Assembly: GCA_034211115.1 (NCBI GenBank)
Contig: JAXHTH010000196.1
Location: 1 to 22,558 of the forward strand
From: JAXHTH01 sp034211115
GTDB taxonomy: Bacteria > Planctomycetota > Phycisphaerae > Phycisphaerales > SM1A02
Direction: 5' to 3'
Length of the DNA stretch: 22,558 nucleotides
Numbering within the stretch: the stretch's first letter is position 1; each line of letters starts with the position of its first letter. A program made the position numbers and the translations under genes. Of this stretch, positions 7,534 through 14,378 are shown in pieces. The notes under the pieces are model-generated. The model saw nothing but the letters and a program-made list of their open reading frames with translations, was not told the DNA's origin and searched no databases.

Positions 7534-8877
7534 TCATCCCGCGTGGAACAGCTTGCGCAGCGCGCCCTCCCGGCCGTGCCGGCCGATGACCAGCAGCGTG
7601 TCGCCCGCGTCGATGGTGTCGTCCGCCTTGGGCACGTGCACGTCCCCGCCGTGCTGGATCGCCGCGATGATCCAGTTGGGGGAGAGATTGACCTCGCGCA
7701 ACGGCTTGCCGAGCATGTCCGCGTGCTTGCCCACCCGCAGGCGGTAGACGTCGATGACGCCCTCCGCCAGCGAGGCGGTGCGCCGCAGCGGGCTTTCGTC
7801 CACGACGTTCTCGATCTCCTTCACCGCCACCCGGCGGGGGCTGAAGGCCTTGTCGATCCCCACGTGCGTGAGCAGGTGCAGGTAATTGGGCCGCTGGACC
7901 ACGGCGATCGCGTTCGGCACGCCCATGCTCTTGGCCCACGCGCAGCCGAGGATGTTCTGCTCATCATCGTCCAGCAGGGCGACGAACACGCCCGCCTGCG
8001 CGAGGTTCTCATCCTTGAAGACCGTCTGATCGGTGGGATCGGCGTTGACCACGGTGACCCAGCCCAGCTTCTCGGCCAGCTCCTCGGCCCGCGGGCGGTC
8101 GGTCTCGAACAGGCGGATGGCGAAGGAGCGGTCGCGCAGCGCCCGGCAGAGCCACACGCCCATGGGCGGGCCGCCCATGATGACGATGCGCGTCCGGCCG
8201 ACCTTCTCGTCGTGAAACAGCCGGCGGGCTTCCTGATAGACCGCCGCGTTGCCCACGAGGATGATGATGTCGTCCTCCCCGATCGCCGTCGTCCCGTCCG
8301 GGATGAACGAGCCGCCCTTGCGGCTGATCGCCGCCACCCGCGTCCCGCCCGGCAGGGGCAGGTCCATGAGCTTGCGCCCCACCGCCTGGGCCTTGCGGCT
8401 GACGGCGAACTCCTGCATCTCGATCGCCCCGCGCGCAAAGTCCTCGATCGCCAGCGCGCCGGGATTGCGCAGCGTGCGGGCGATGGCCATCGAGGTCGAA
8501 TACTCCGGGCAGATGAGCTGATCGATGCCCAGGTGATCCTGGTAGTGCAGCCCGCGCTGCTCGAAAAAGGCGCTGTGGTGGACGCGGGCGATGCTCTTGG
8601 CCGCCCCCACGCTCTTGGCGATCGAGGCGCTGAGCAGGTTGACCTCGTCGCTGCTCGTGGCCGCGACGAGCAGGTCGGCGCTGCCGCAGCCCGCCTCGCG
8701 GAGAATGTCCGCCTGGGCGCAGTTGCCCACGATGGTCGCCACGTCCATCGTGTCCTCGATGGCGCGGAGGCGGTCGGGGTTGGTGTCGATGACCGTGATG
8801 TCGTTGTCGGCGGCGGCGGCGAGCACCTCGGCGGCGTGTGAGCCCACCTGACCGGCGCCGCAGATGATGATGTTCAT
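7534..8877 (-). CDS. trkA: Trk system potassium uptake regulatory subunit
   Basis: This is a cytoplasmic NAD(H)/nucleotide-binding regulator that forms a gating ring on TrkH. The 447 residues contain two RCK units. The first Rossmann fold starts MNIIICGAGQVGSHAAEVL, with Asp31 at the end of the second strand (VIDTNPDRL). A first RCK-C domain covers about 140-215. The second Rossmann fold starts near 231 (IVIMGGPPMGVWLCRAL); its glycine loop is altered (GGPPMG), so nucleotide binding there may be weaker. A second RCK-C domain ends the protein. I chose the ATG at 8877 because TrkA proteins begin directly with this strand; an in-frame ATG at 8910 would add 11 residues, and neither has a strong Shine-Dalgarno. 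It is followed by trkH after 6 nt. Confidence 0.95.
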   Translation of the reverse strand: MNIIICGAGQVGSHAAEVLAAAADNDITVIDTNPDRLRAIEDTMDVATIVGNCAQADILREAGCGSADLLVAATSSDEVNLLSASIAKSVGAAKSIARVHHSAFFEQRGLHYQDHLGIDQLICPEYSTSMAIARTLRNPGALAIEDFARGAIEMQEFAVSRKAQAVGRKLMDLPLPGGTRVAAISRKGGSFIPDGTTAIGEDDIIILVGNAAVYQEARRLFHDEKVGRTRIVIMGGPPMGVWLCRALRDRSFAIRLFETDRPRAEELAEKLGWVTVVNADPTDQTVFKDENLAQAGVFVALLDDDEQNILGCAWAKSMGVPNAIAVVQRPNYLHLLTHVGIDKAFSPRRVAVKEIENVVDESPLRRTASLAEGVIDVYRLRVGKHADMLGKPLREVNLSPNWIIAAIQHGGDVHVPKADDTIDAGDTLLVIGRHGREGALRKLFHAG

Positions 8878-8936
8878 GGCGAGGCGTCTCGGATCCGGCC
8901 CGAAGCGCATCAGGAGGCCCGATCAGGAAAGGGCGG

Positions 8937-8965
8937 ATTGTACGTCACGGGCCGTTGACGGCCAA
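8937..8965 (-). promoter_or_regulatory. Promoter candidate of the trkA-trkH operon with overlapping palindrome
   Basis: On the minus strand TTGGCC (8965-8960) and TACAAT (8942-8937, five of six consensus bases) are separated by exactly 17 nt, about 60 nt before the trkA ATG. A perfect 6-2-6 dyad, GGCCGT/ACGGCC (8950-8963), overlaps the -35 and the spacer, where a repressor could bind. Confidence 0.5.
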
Positions 8966-8984
8966 ACCCCCGCCCGCTGACGGG
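8966..8984 (-). terminator. Possible terminator after the cytochrome gene
   Basis: On the minus strand CCCCG/CGGGG flanks an 8-nt loop and is followed by GTTT, about 25 nt past the cytochrome stop and just ahead of the trkA promoter. The stem is short and the T-run weak. Confidence 0.3.
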
Positions 8985-9009
8985 GCGCAATCCACTGTCC
9001 CTGCGGATC

Positions 9010-10617
9010 TTATCGGTTGCGATCAGGCGCCCCCGGCGCCGGCGCCTTGACCTGCGCCATCACCTCCGGCGGGCAGAAGCCGGTCTTCCGCCACGCCTCG
9101 TAGAGCCGCGTTCCCCAGTCGTCGCTGCGGTTCTCCTCGGCGAGGAACTTGATGTACTCCCACGACACCGACTGGTACATCAGCCGCGCTTCGACGGTCG
9201 CCGTGCCCTCCGGCAGCCTGAGCGGCACATCGTCCCAGTGCTGGCCGTCGGCGTAGGTCGCCCCGATCGGCTGGCAGTTGTGCGTCTCGAACGCGGCGTT
9301 CGTGAACCCGCGCGGCGGGATGCGGTTGTCCTTCACGATCACGTCGTTCAGCACGAAGTGGAACGACTTGCCCGGCCTCTTGCCGTGTTTCGTCGCCTGC
9401 TCGGGGCTGATGCCCGGCAGGTTTTCGTAAATCCGCGTCGTCTCGGGATCCCGCAGCGATTCCACCATGACCGGCTCGCCGGACAGCGCATCGAGCTTCC
9501 CGCCGTACCGCCCGATTTCGCCGATCACCGCGCCGTTCGCATCGAGGTAGCGGGCATGAACCCACATCCGGCGCCCCTCCGGATAGCCGGTGGGGAGCTT
9601 GTGGCCCGTGAGATTCGTGATGCTCAGGACCGCGCGCCCGGGCTCGGGGAAGGTCAGCTCCAGCGTCGCGGCGGTGCGGAGCAGCTTCCGGGCGCGCTCC
9701 GCCCCGGCCGCGAGCGCCTTGCGGTCGATGTCTCCCGTCTCCCACAGCATGCCCGTCACTTCCTGAACCCAGGTCGATCCCCCGACCGGGCCGTGCATGA
9801 CGAAGTAGTCGCGGTGCGGGCTGTTGAAGCGCGAGGCCTGCCCGCCGCCTTCCACGAGCGGATAATGACAGGACTGGCACGTACCCTTGCGGCCTTCATC
9901 GGCGAAGGCGCTCAGCGCCCATTCACTGTACGTGCGCTCGATGTGGCCGTAGGCGTGCGGCGGCTGCGTGCTCACATCATCGGCAAACAGCGGGTTCGAG
10001 ACGTTGTGACACGTCGCACAGAGCGCGCTCGAGGCGTGGTACTCCGACTTCATGGTCTGGTGCGGCATCGCGCCGGTCGTGTCGGCATACGGGCCGCGCA
10101 CCCGGTTGGCCGGATCGACGACCATCATCGCGTTGCCGTAGCCCGGCGGCACGTGCTCGATGAGACCCTTCGCCTCGTCGGAGAGCGGATCGACAAAGCG
10201 ATGGCAGACATCGCAGCCCACGCCGTGCATGTCCTCGCGGTTCAGGGCCGAACCGTCCACGGGCGTGGAGCGCCCCTCCAGCCAGCCGCGGGGGGCGTGG
10301 CATCGGAGGCAGAACTCGCCCACGCCGGGCACGTCCTGGTTGGCGATCGCCAGCGACGCGCGGAAGACCGGATCGCGCGCCGCCTGGGCCATCATCCCCC
10401 CCTGCCAGGAGAAGTAGGGATCGGCCTCGCCGTTGTTCGTCGAGCCGTGGCACATCTTGCACTGCTGAACTTTCACGAACTCGATCCCGGCCTCCTCCGG
10501 CTGCATCCCGGGCAGGAATACGACCGACTTCTCCGGCTCCTTCCCCGACTGGGCGAAGGTAAGAAGACCGCAACCTCCGACAATCAGCGCGATCACAACA
10601 ACGAAACGGCGGGTCAT
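9010..10617 (-). CDS. Pentaheme c-type cytochrome, probable lipoprotein
   Basis: This 535-residue exported electron-transfer protein has five CxxCH heme motifs: CKMCH (53-57), CLRCH (103-107), CDVCH (135-139), CATCH (200-204) and CQSCH (247-251). The N-terminus, MTRRFVVVIALIVGGC, has a basic start, a hydrophobic core and a lipobox-like VGGC with Cys16, so lipid attachment is likely; cleavage after FAQ is an alternative. The C-terminal half (from about 300) has no heme motifs. It contains a beta-rich stretch with NLTGHKLPTGYPEGRR, a motif I associate with multiheme cytochromes of unknown substrate. The ATG at 10617 has a strong GGAGGA Shine-Dalgarno 6 nt upstream. No oxidoreductase or quinol partner gene is adjacent, so its redox partner is unknown. 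Confidence 0.9.
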   Translation of the reverse strand: MTRRFVVVIALIVGGCGLLTFAQSGKEPEKSVVFLPGMQPEEAGIEFVKVQQCKMCHGSTNNGEADPYFSWQGGMMAQAARDPVFRASLAIANQDVPGVGEFCLRCHAPRGWLEGRSTPVDGSALNREDMHGVGCDVCHRFVDPLSDEAKGLIEHVPPGYGNAMMVVDPANRVRGPYADTTGAMPHQTMKSEYHASSALCATCHNVSNPLFADDVSTQPPHAYGHIERTYSEWALSAFADEGRKGTCQSCHYPLVEGGGQASRFNSPHRDYFVMHGPVGGSTWVQEVTGMLWETGDIDRKALAAGAERARKLLRTAATLELTFPEPGRAVLSITNLTGHKLPTGYPEGRRMWVHARYLDANGAVIGEIGRYGGKLDALSGEPVMVESLRDPETTRIYENLPGISPEQATKHGKRPGKSFHFVLNDVIVKDNRIPPRGFTNAAFETHNCQPIGATYADGQHWDDVPLRLPEGTATVEARLMYQSVSWEYIKFLAEENRSDDWGTRLYEAWRKTGFCPPEVMAQVKAPAPGAPDRNR

Positions 10618-10644
10618 GATGGTTCCTCCGTACCGCATCATATG

Positions 10645-10662
10645 CCCCGGGCTTGCCCGGGG
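10645..10662. repeat. Perfect REP-like palindrome
   Basis: CCCCGGGC and GCCCGGGG (8-bp stem) are separated by TT. It sits in the 52-bp gap between the stop of the transposase-like gene and the Shine-Dalgarno of the cytochrome gene. It resembles REP palindromes that accompany REP-associated transposases, and could also attenuate transcription into the cytochrome gene. Confidence 0.5.
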
Positions 10663-10669
10663 TGGACCA

Positions 10670-10978
10670 TCATCCGGGCAGAGGCGGCACCCACGCAAAC
10701 CGCGCCGCGGCCAGACCGCGCCGAACGTTGCGCGCGGCGAGATGGTCCGCGACGGCGCGCACGGCATCATCATCGAACAGAAACACCTTCCAGTAGCCGC
10801 CCGCCCGAGTGCGTCGGCGATCCCGGTTCGCCGGGTGCTTGCGCGCGGCGCGGCTCGATGAGCCCTTCAATCGGCCGACGAATCGCTCGATGTCCTCCCG
10901 CACCGGCCCGAGGAGAAGGTGCACGTGCGTCGGCTCGATCGCGGCCGCGAAACACATGGCCCCCGGGCGTGGGACCAT
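10670..10978 (-). pseudogene. Shortened REP-associated tyrosine transposase-like (RAYT/IS200-type) gene
   Basis: The 102-residue product has the HUH metal-binding motif of Y1 transposases (THVHLLL, residues 17-23). A helix rich in Lys/Arg follows (RFVGRLKGSSSRAARKH), then the tail typical of this family (GYWKVFLFDDDAVRAVADHL, then ARNVRRGL and a final W). Family members are usually 150-250 residues and start with about 50-100 residues before the HUH motif; here only 16 precede it. A stop lies in frame 16 codons upstream, and the start codon abuts a copy of a compound repeat, so the 5' part seems lost. I treat it as a fragment, though a minimal domain cannot be excluded. There is no convincing Shine-Dalgarno. 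Confidence 0.6.
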
Positions 10979-11042
10979 TCGAAGGTCGCCCGGGCCGCGG
11001 ACGGCCGGGCTCGCTCATCACTCATCACTTATCACTCATGAC
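10978..11042. repeat. Compound repeat, copy 1 (hairpin plus four heptamers)
   Basis: It starts TTCGAAGGTC, then a hairpin with arms GCCCGGGCCG (10988-10997) and CGGCCGGGC (11002-11010) around a CGGA loop with one bulge. Four heptamers follow (TCATCAC, TCATCAC, TTATCAC, TCATGAC; 11015-11042). It begins on the first base of the transposase-like start codon and ends 5 bp before the aldo/keto reductase stop. Confidence 0.75.
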
Positions 11043-11046
11043 TTCG

Positions 11047-12039
11047 CTACCTGTTCAACGCCGCCATCGACGCCTCGGGGTAGCGCGTACCCGCGGCGAC
11101 GCCGTGCGGGGCGATCGCATCGAGCTGGCGCATCTCATCGCCGGTGATGGCGATGTCCGCCGCGGCGGCGTTCTCCTCCAGGCGCTGCACCGTGCGCGTG
11201 CCCGGAATCGAGACGATGTGCTCGCCGCGGGCGGCGACCCACGCCAGGGCAAGCTGGGCGGCGGTGCAGTTCTTCTCCTCCGCCATCGACTTGATCTTCT
11301 CCACGAGATCGAGATTGCGCTGGAAGTTCTCGCCCTGGAAACGCGGGTTGTTGCGCCGCCAGTCATCCTCATCGAGGTCGTCGATGCTGCGATAGCGCCC
11401 GGTGAGAAACCCGCGCCCGAGCGGGCTGTAGGCGACGAACGTGATGCTCAGCTCGCGGCAGAGATCGAGCAGCTCGTCTTCGGGATCACGCGACCAGAGC
11501 GAATACTCGGTCTGCAGCGCGGCGATCGGGTGGACGTTCGCCGCGCGCCGGATCGTCTGCGGGCCCGCCTCGGACAGCCCGAGGTGGCGCACCTTCCCCT
11601 GCTGCACGAGTTCGGCCATCGCGCCGACCGTGTCCTCGATCGGCACCTCGGGGTCGACGCGATGCTGGTAGTACAGATCGACGCAGTCCAGGCCCAGTCG
11701 CTGAAGGCTGGCGTCGCAGGCGCTTTTCACATAGTCCGGCCGGCCGCAAATACCGACGAACGCGCCCTCCTCATCGCGCATGATGCCGAACTTTGTGGCG
11801 AGCACCACCTCGTCGCGACGGTCGGCGATTCCCCGGCCGACGAGGCGCTCGTTCCGGCCGCAGCCGTAGACATCGGCGGTATCGAGGAAGTTGACCCCCA
11901 GGTCCAGCGCGCGGTGCAGCGTCGCGATGGACTGCGCCTCATCGTCATAGGGCGGGCCGTAGAAATCGCTCATCCCCATGCAGCCCAGCCCGATGGCGGC
12001 GATGGACACATCGGTCGATCCGAGTCGGCGGTCGTTCAT
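11047..12039 (-). CDS. Aldo/keto reductase
   Basis: This is a cytoplasmic NADPH-dependent carbonyl reductase of the (beta/alpha)8 aldo/keto reductase superfamily, resembling the AKR13-like/YakC group; the substrate is not known. The 330 residues carry the catalytic tetrad Asp53 and Tyr58 (FLDTADVYG), Lys83 (LATKFG) and His126 (DLYYQHRVD). It also has the cofactor-side motifs VRHLGLSE, YSLWSRDPE, YSPLGRGFLTG and the late SIPGTR. The N-terminal MNDRRLGSTDVSIAAIGLGCMGMS is typical. The ATG at 12039 has AGGAG 6 nt upstream; a longer frame to 12192 runs into the repeat and has no family likeness. It stands alone between two copies of a compound repeat. Confidence 0.95.
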   Translation of the reverse strand: MNDRRLGSTDVSIAAIGLGCMGMSDFYGPPYDDEAQSIATLHRALDLGVNFLDTADVYGCGRNERLVGRGIADRRDEVVLATKFGIMRDEEGAFVGICGRPDYVKSACDASLQRLGLDCVDLYYQHRVDPEVPIEDTVGAMAELVQQGKVRHLGLSEAGPQTIRRAANVHPIAALQTEYSLWSRDPEDELLDLCRELSITFVAYSPLGRGFLTGRYRSIDDLDEDDWRRNNPRFQGENFQRNLDLVEKIKSMAEEKNCTAAQLALAWVAARGEHIVSIPGTRTVQRLEENAAAADIAITGDEMRQLDAIAPHGVAAGTRYPEASMAALNR

Positions 12040-12140
12040 CGTGCGCTCCTGTCGCTCTCTGAAGGCGCGGCGATTATAGCGGGCATGGCGGGGCACGATT
12101 CGGATGCGCTGTGTGCAGCGCGGAAACGGGAGCGTCAGCT

Positions 12141-12206
12141 CTTCGAACGTCGCCCGGGTCGAGGACGACCGGGCTCGCGCCTCGTCACTCATCGCTCATC
12201 GCTCAA
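12141..12206. repeat. Compound repeat, copy 2 (hairpin plus heptamers)
   Basis: This has the same order and orientation as the copy at 10978: CTTCGAACGTC, a hairpin with arms GCCCGGGTCG (12152-12161) and CGACCGGGC (12166-12174) around AGGA, then heptamers TCGTCAC, TCATCGC, TCATCGC and a decayed fourth (12182 onward). The arms differ from copy 1 at a paired position (C-G there, T-A here), so base pairing is preserved. Confidence 0.75.
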
Positions 12207-12235
12207 ACAAAAGCACCGCGCTGCCACGCGGTGCT
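12204..12235 (-). terminator. Intrinsic terminator of the peptidase operon
   Basis: On the minus strand a 9-bp stem AGCACCGCG/CGCGGTGCT with a 6-nt loop is followed by TTTGTTTG, 44 nt after the stop of the gene at 12279. It is the clearest Rho-independent terminator in the window and abuts the heptamers of repeat copy 2. Confidence 0.8.
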
Positions 12236-12278
12236 CGAGGGCGTCCTGGTTCAATGAAGGCTCTGAAGGAAGATCCGG

Positions 12279-12725
12279 TCAGAAGACGTCGGTGCCCTTT
12301 TCCTGCTCGTAGCGGTCGGCGATGATGGCGACGAAGTTCGCGTGGAAGCGGAACTCCTCGACCTCCATCGTGTCCACGATCTGCGTGGAGCGGACGACGA
12401 GGATGTCGTTGCCGCCGAAGTCCTGGACGGCGAAGCTGCCCACGATGAGTTCGCCGTTGCGGCGAAGCAGATCGATGGCCTGATCCTTGCCCATGCCCTT
12501 GAGCATGCCCTTCTTCACGGCCTGGCAGGGCGACATGAAGCAGATGAGATCCTGATCCTCCGGCGTCTTGCCGCAGAAATGGACGTAGACGGTCTGGGTG
12601 CGGCCGCTGCCCATGTTGTAGGCGACGACGATCATGTCGGGGATGCTGGGGTGACGGCTGAGCTGGAAGCCGGCCATCGCGCCGATTTCCTCGACCTTCT
12701 GCATGACTTGCGTGGCGGTCTGCAT
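12279..12725 (-). CDS. Small protein of unknown function, YbjN / type III chaperone-like fold
   Basis: This is a soluble 148-residue protein. The pattern is an N-terminal helix (ATQVMQKVEEIGAMAG), beta strands (MIVVAYNMG, TQTVYVHFC), a central helix (GKDQAIDLLRRNGEL) and a strand pair (GSFAVQDFG, NDILVVRSTQIV), then a long C-terminal helix (EEFRFHANFVAIIADRYEQ). This resembles the YbjN/type III secretion chaperone fold by shape, not by a diagnostic motif, so the call is tentative. Cys residues occur (FCGKT, FMSPC) without a recognisable motif. The ATG at 12725 has AAGGAG 5 nt upstream. It lies 58 bp after the M48 peptidase stop and is followed by a strong terminator, so the two genes are probably co-transcribed. 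Confidence 0.7.
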   Translation of the reverse strand: MQTATQVMQKVEEIGAMAGFQLSRHPSIPDMIVVAYNMGSGRTQTVYVHFCGKTPEDQDLICFMSPCQAVKKGMLKGMGKDQAIDLLRRNGELIVGSFAVQDFGGNDILVVRSTQIVDTMEVEEFRFHANFVAIIADRYEQEKGTDVF

Positions 12726-12783
12726 GGTTGCTCCTTCGCGGCCGGGCCGCAATGCGTTCCTTGCGTGAGGTGTGCGTTGAGAT

Positions 12784-14007
12784 TCACGCGGCCCGGGCGA
12801 GGACCACGTCGACGAAGTTGTCGGCCACGCCGCAGACGCCGGCGAGGTCGCGCATGGCCGCGACCTCCGCCTGGTCGACTCCGCCGTCCGCGGCGGCGAC
12901 GGCGGCGAGACCGGAGAAAATCCGATGAAGTTCCAGGGCCGAGAGCGGCGAGCGCCGCGCGGCCTTCTCGTCGTGGAAGCGTTGGCGCAGCAGGTTCAGG
13001 CTCGGCGCGCCCTCGCCGAGCGCCTCGTCCACGGCGTTGCCGACCACGCTGCGCAGGTTCGCCAGCTCCGCATCGTGCAGCTCGTTGTTCGCCATGGCGA
13101 CATAGAGCCCGCCCCAGAGGAAGAACTGCTGAAGCATGGGATCGGCCATGTCCGTCCGCTCGCGCGAGAGCGGGTCCATCATGGCCAGGAGGGCTTCGAT
13201 CTCCTGGTCGGCCCGGGCGAGCGTGTCCCCGCCGGGCGCATCGGGGATGAGGCTCGCGGCCCGGTCGCTGTGCCAGAAGCTGATGAGTGCCTTCATGCGC
13301 AGCGGGGGGAAGGGATGGGTGGCCAGCCAGCGATCACCGGCCCCGTCACGCTGCACCTCCTCGGCCAGCTCGTTCCACTGGCCGGCGAACTCCTCCGGAT
13401 CGACGCGAATGCCGTCGGCGCAGAGCCCGCTGAGCGTCTTGAAGAGACTGGTGGCGGCGACGTTCAGCGAACCGGCGCAGAGCAGGCCCGCGCGATCGGC
13501 GGAGATCTCCGCCTTCCGCTGCCAGGCCAGGAGCTGCATCGCCTGCTTCGGCGTCACCGCGTTGGGCGTGTTGAGGATCGCCCCCACGGGGATGTCCAGG
13601 TGGCCGAACGCGGCGTGCCCCAGTTCGTGCCCGATGATGAAGTCCAGTTCCTGGGGCGAGAGCCGCTCCACCGCGCCGCTGGACAGGACGACGATCATCC
13701 CCTGCCGGCCCTGGATGACGCAGGCGTTGATCTCCGGCCCGGCGTGAATGTACGCCTCCATTCTCGCGGTCAGCTTCGTGCGCTGCCGCACGTCATCGAA
13801 CGCCTCCGCCAGGGCGGGCAGAACGCGAGGGTCGACGCGGACGGCATTGGACAGGAAATGCCGGCGGACGGACGTGGCGCCGGCGGCGGCGTGGGCCGTC
13901 TCGATGAGCCGGGTGAACGGCCCGTCGGCCCGAAGCGCTTCTTCGCCGCGCATGTCCCCCTCGAACCGCGCCTGCTGAAGGCGCTGGACCTCCGTGGGCT
14001 GGGTCAT
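12784..14007 (-). CDS. M48 family zinc metallopeptidase with TerB-like C-terminal domain
   Basis: The 407 residues have the zincin motif HELGH at 127-131 in IIGHELGHAAFGH, with the third zinc ligand Glu167 in KAEISADRAG, as in M48 (Ste24/HtpX/BepA-type) peptidases. Residues 45-110 form the preceding strand region (AYIHAGPEINACVIQG, MIVVLSSGAVERL). ATHPFPPLRMKAL at about 240 matches the conserved M48 'THP....R...L' segment. I see no signal peptide or membrane helix, unusual for HtpX-like members, so it is probably cytoplasmic. The C-terminal 130 residues (from about 280, with FSGLAAVAAADGGVDQAEVAAMRDLA) resemble a TerB/tellurite-resistance helical domain. The ATG at 14007 has GGGGAGGAGG upstream. 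It is the first gene of a two-gene unit with the YbjN-like gene. Confidence 0.85.
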   Translation of the reverse strand: MTQPTEVQRLQQARFEGDMRGEEALRADGPFTRLIETAHAAAGATSVRRHFLSNAVRVDPRVLPALAEAFDDVRQRTKLTARMEAYIHAGPEINACVIQGRQGMIVVLSSGAVERLSPQELDFIIGHELGHAAFGHLDIPVGAILNTPNAVTPKQAMQLLAWQRKAEISADRAGLLCAGSLNVAATSLFKTLSGLCADGIRVDPEEFAGQWNELAEEVQRDGAGDRWLATHPFPPLRMKALISFWHSDRAASLIPDAPGGDTLARADQEIEALLAMMDPLSRERTDMADPMLQQFFLWGGLYVAMANNELHDAELANLRSVVGNAVDEALGEGAPSLNLLRQRFHDEKAARRSPLSALELHRIFSGLAAVAAADGGVDQAEVAAMRDLAGVCGVADNFVDVVLARAA

Positions 14008-14253
14008 CGACTGCCTCCTCCCCTTGTCGGCGGCGCGGGACGCACCGTCTCCGCAGCCAAAGAAGGCATCGGCCCGGCGGGGCACCCGGTCCCGGCGGCG
14101 GGGGCCGAAGCCGGCCTTCGGGTGTCAAGAGGCGCCGGTTATCCCGTTGAGGCGAGCCGGGGCGGTGGCAGATGGGACCCGCGGCGGAACGAGGTGGCGG
14201 TAAAAAACCCGCGGAGCGGTCGCGAAAGAGCCCGCGAGGCACCGACGGCGGCG

Positions 14254-14281
14254 GGCACCGGGTTGCCACCCGCTGCTCAAC
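14254..14281. repeat. REP-like palindrome, imperfect copy
   Basis: GGCACCGGGT, loop TGCC, then ACCCGCTGCTCAAC. It aligns without gaps to the palindrome 54 bp to the right, differing in the loop and at a few stem positions; one change (C for G) unpairs the stem. Confidence 0.6.
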
Positions 14282-14307
14282 CGACTCGCGGAAGCATCTC
14301 ATGACAA

Positions 14308-14337
14308 TTGAGCACCGGGTGGAAACCCGGTGCTCAA
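14308..14337. repeat. REP-like perfect palindrome, possible thiolase terminator
   Basis: The 13-bp arms TTGAGCACCGGGT and ACCCGGTGCTCAA are separated by GGAA. It lies about 42 nt past the thiolase stop. On the minus strand the stem is followed by TTGTCAT, so it could act as a terminator. On the plus strand the loop is a GNRA tetraloop. The core GGGT-GGAA-ACCC also occurs at 678-689. Confidence 0.7.
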
Positions 14338-14378
14338 CGACGTTCGTCATCGCAGCATGTCAGCGACAGTCGCCTGCG

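Larger units (their letters stand above)
14008..14378. other. Intergenic region between the peptidase and thiolase genes
   Basis: This 371-bp stretch contains the upstream region of the peptidase gene and two related palindromes (14254-14281 and 14308-14337). I found no gene; frames crossing it are Arg/Pro/Gly-rich and resemble nothing. No clear promoter for the peptidase gene was seen. Confidence 0.6.

Noticed and set aside
5836..8841. 1001-codon open frame on the plus strand opposite trkH and trkA
   Set aside because: It is an antisense shadow created by strong GC bias at third positions. The translation is Arg/Ala/His/Asp-rich without family likeness, while the minus strand gives clear TrkH and TrkA.
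11015..11042. Heptamer array as a possible CRISPR or iteron origin
   Set aside because: The units are 7 bp and contiguous with no spacers, and no cas, rep or parAB gene is nearby. It belongs to a compound repeat with a second copy.
9238..12312. 1024-codon open frame on the plus strand
   Set aside because: It runs opposite the cytochrome, transposase-like and aldo/keto reductase genes and across two repeats. Its composition is that of a shadow frame.
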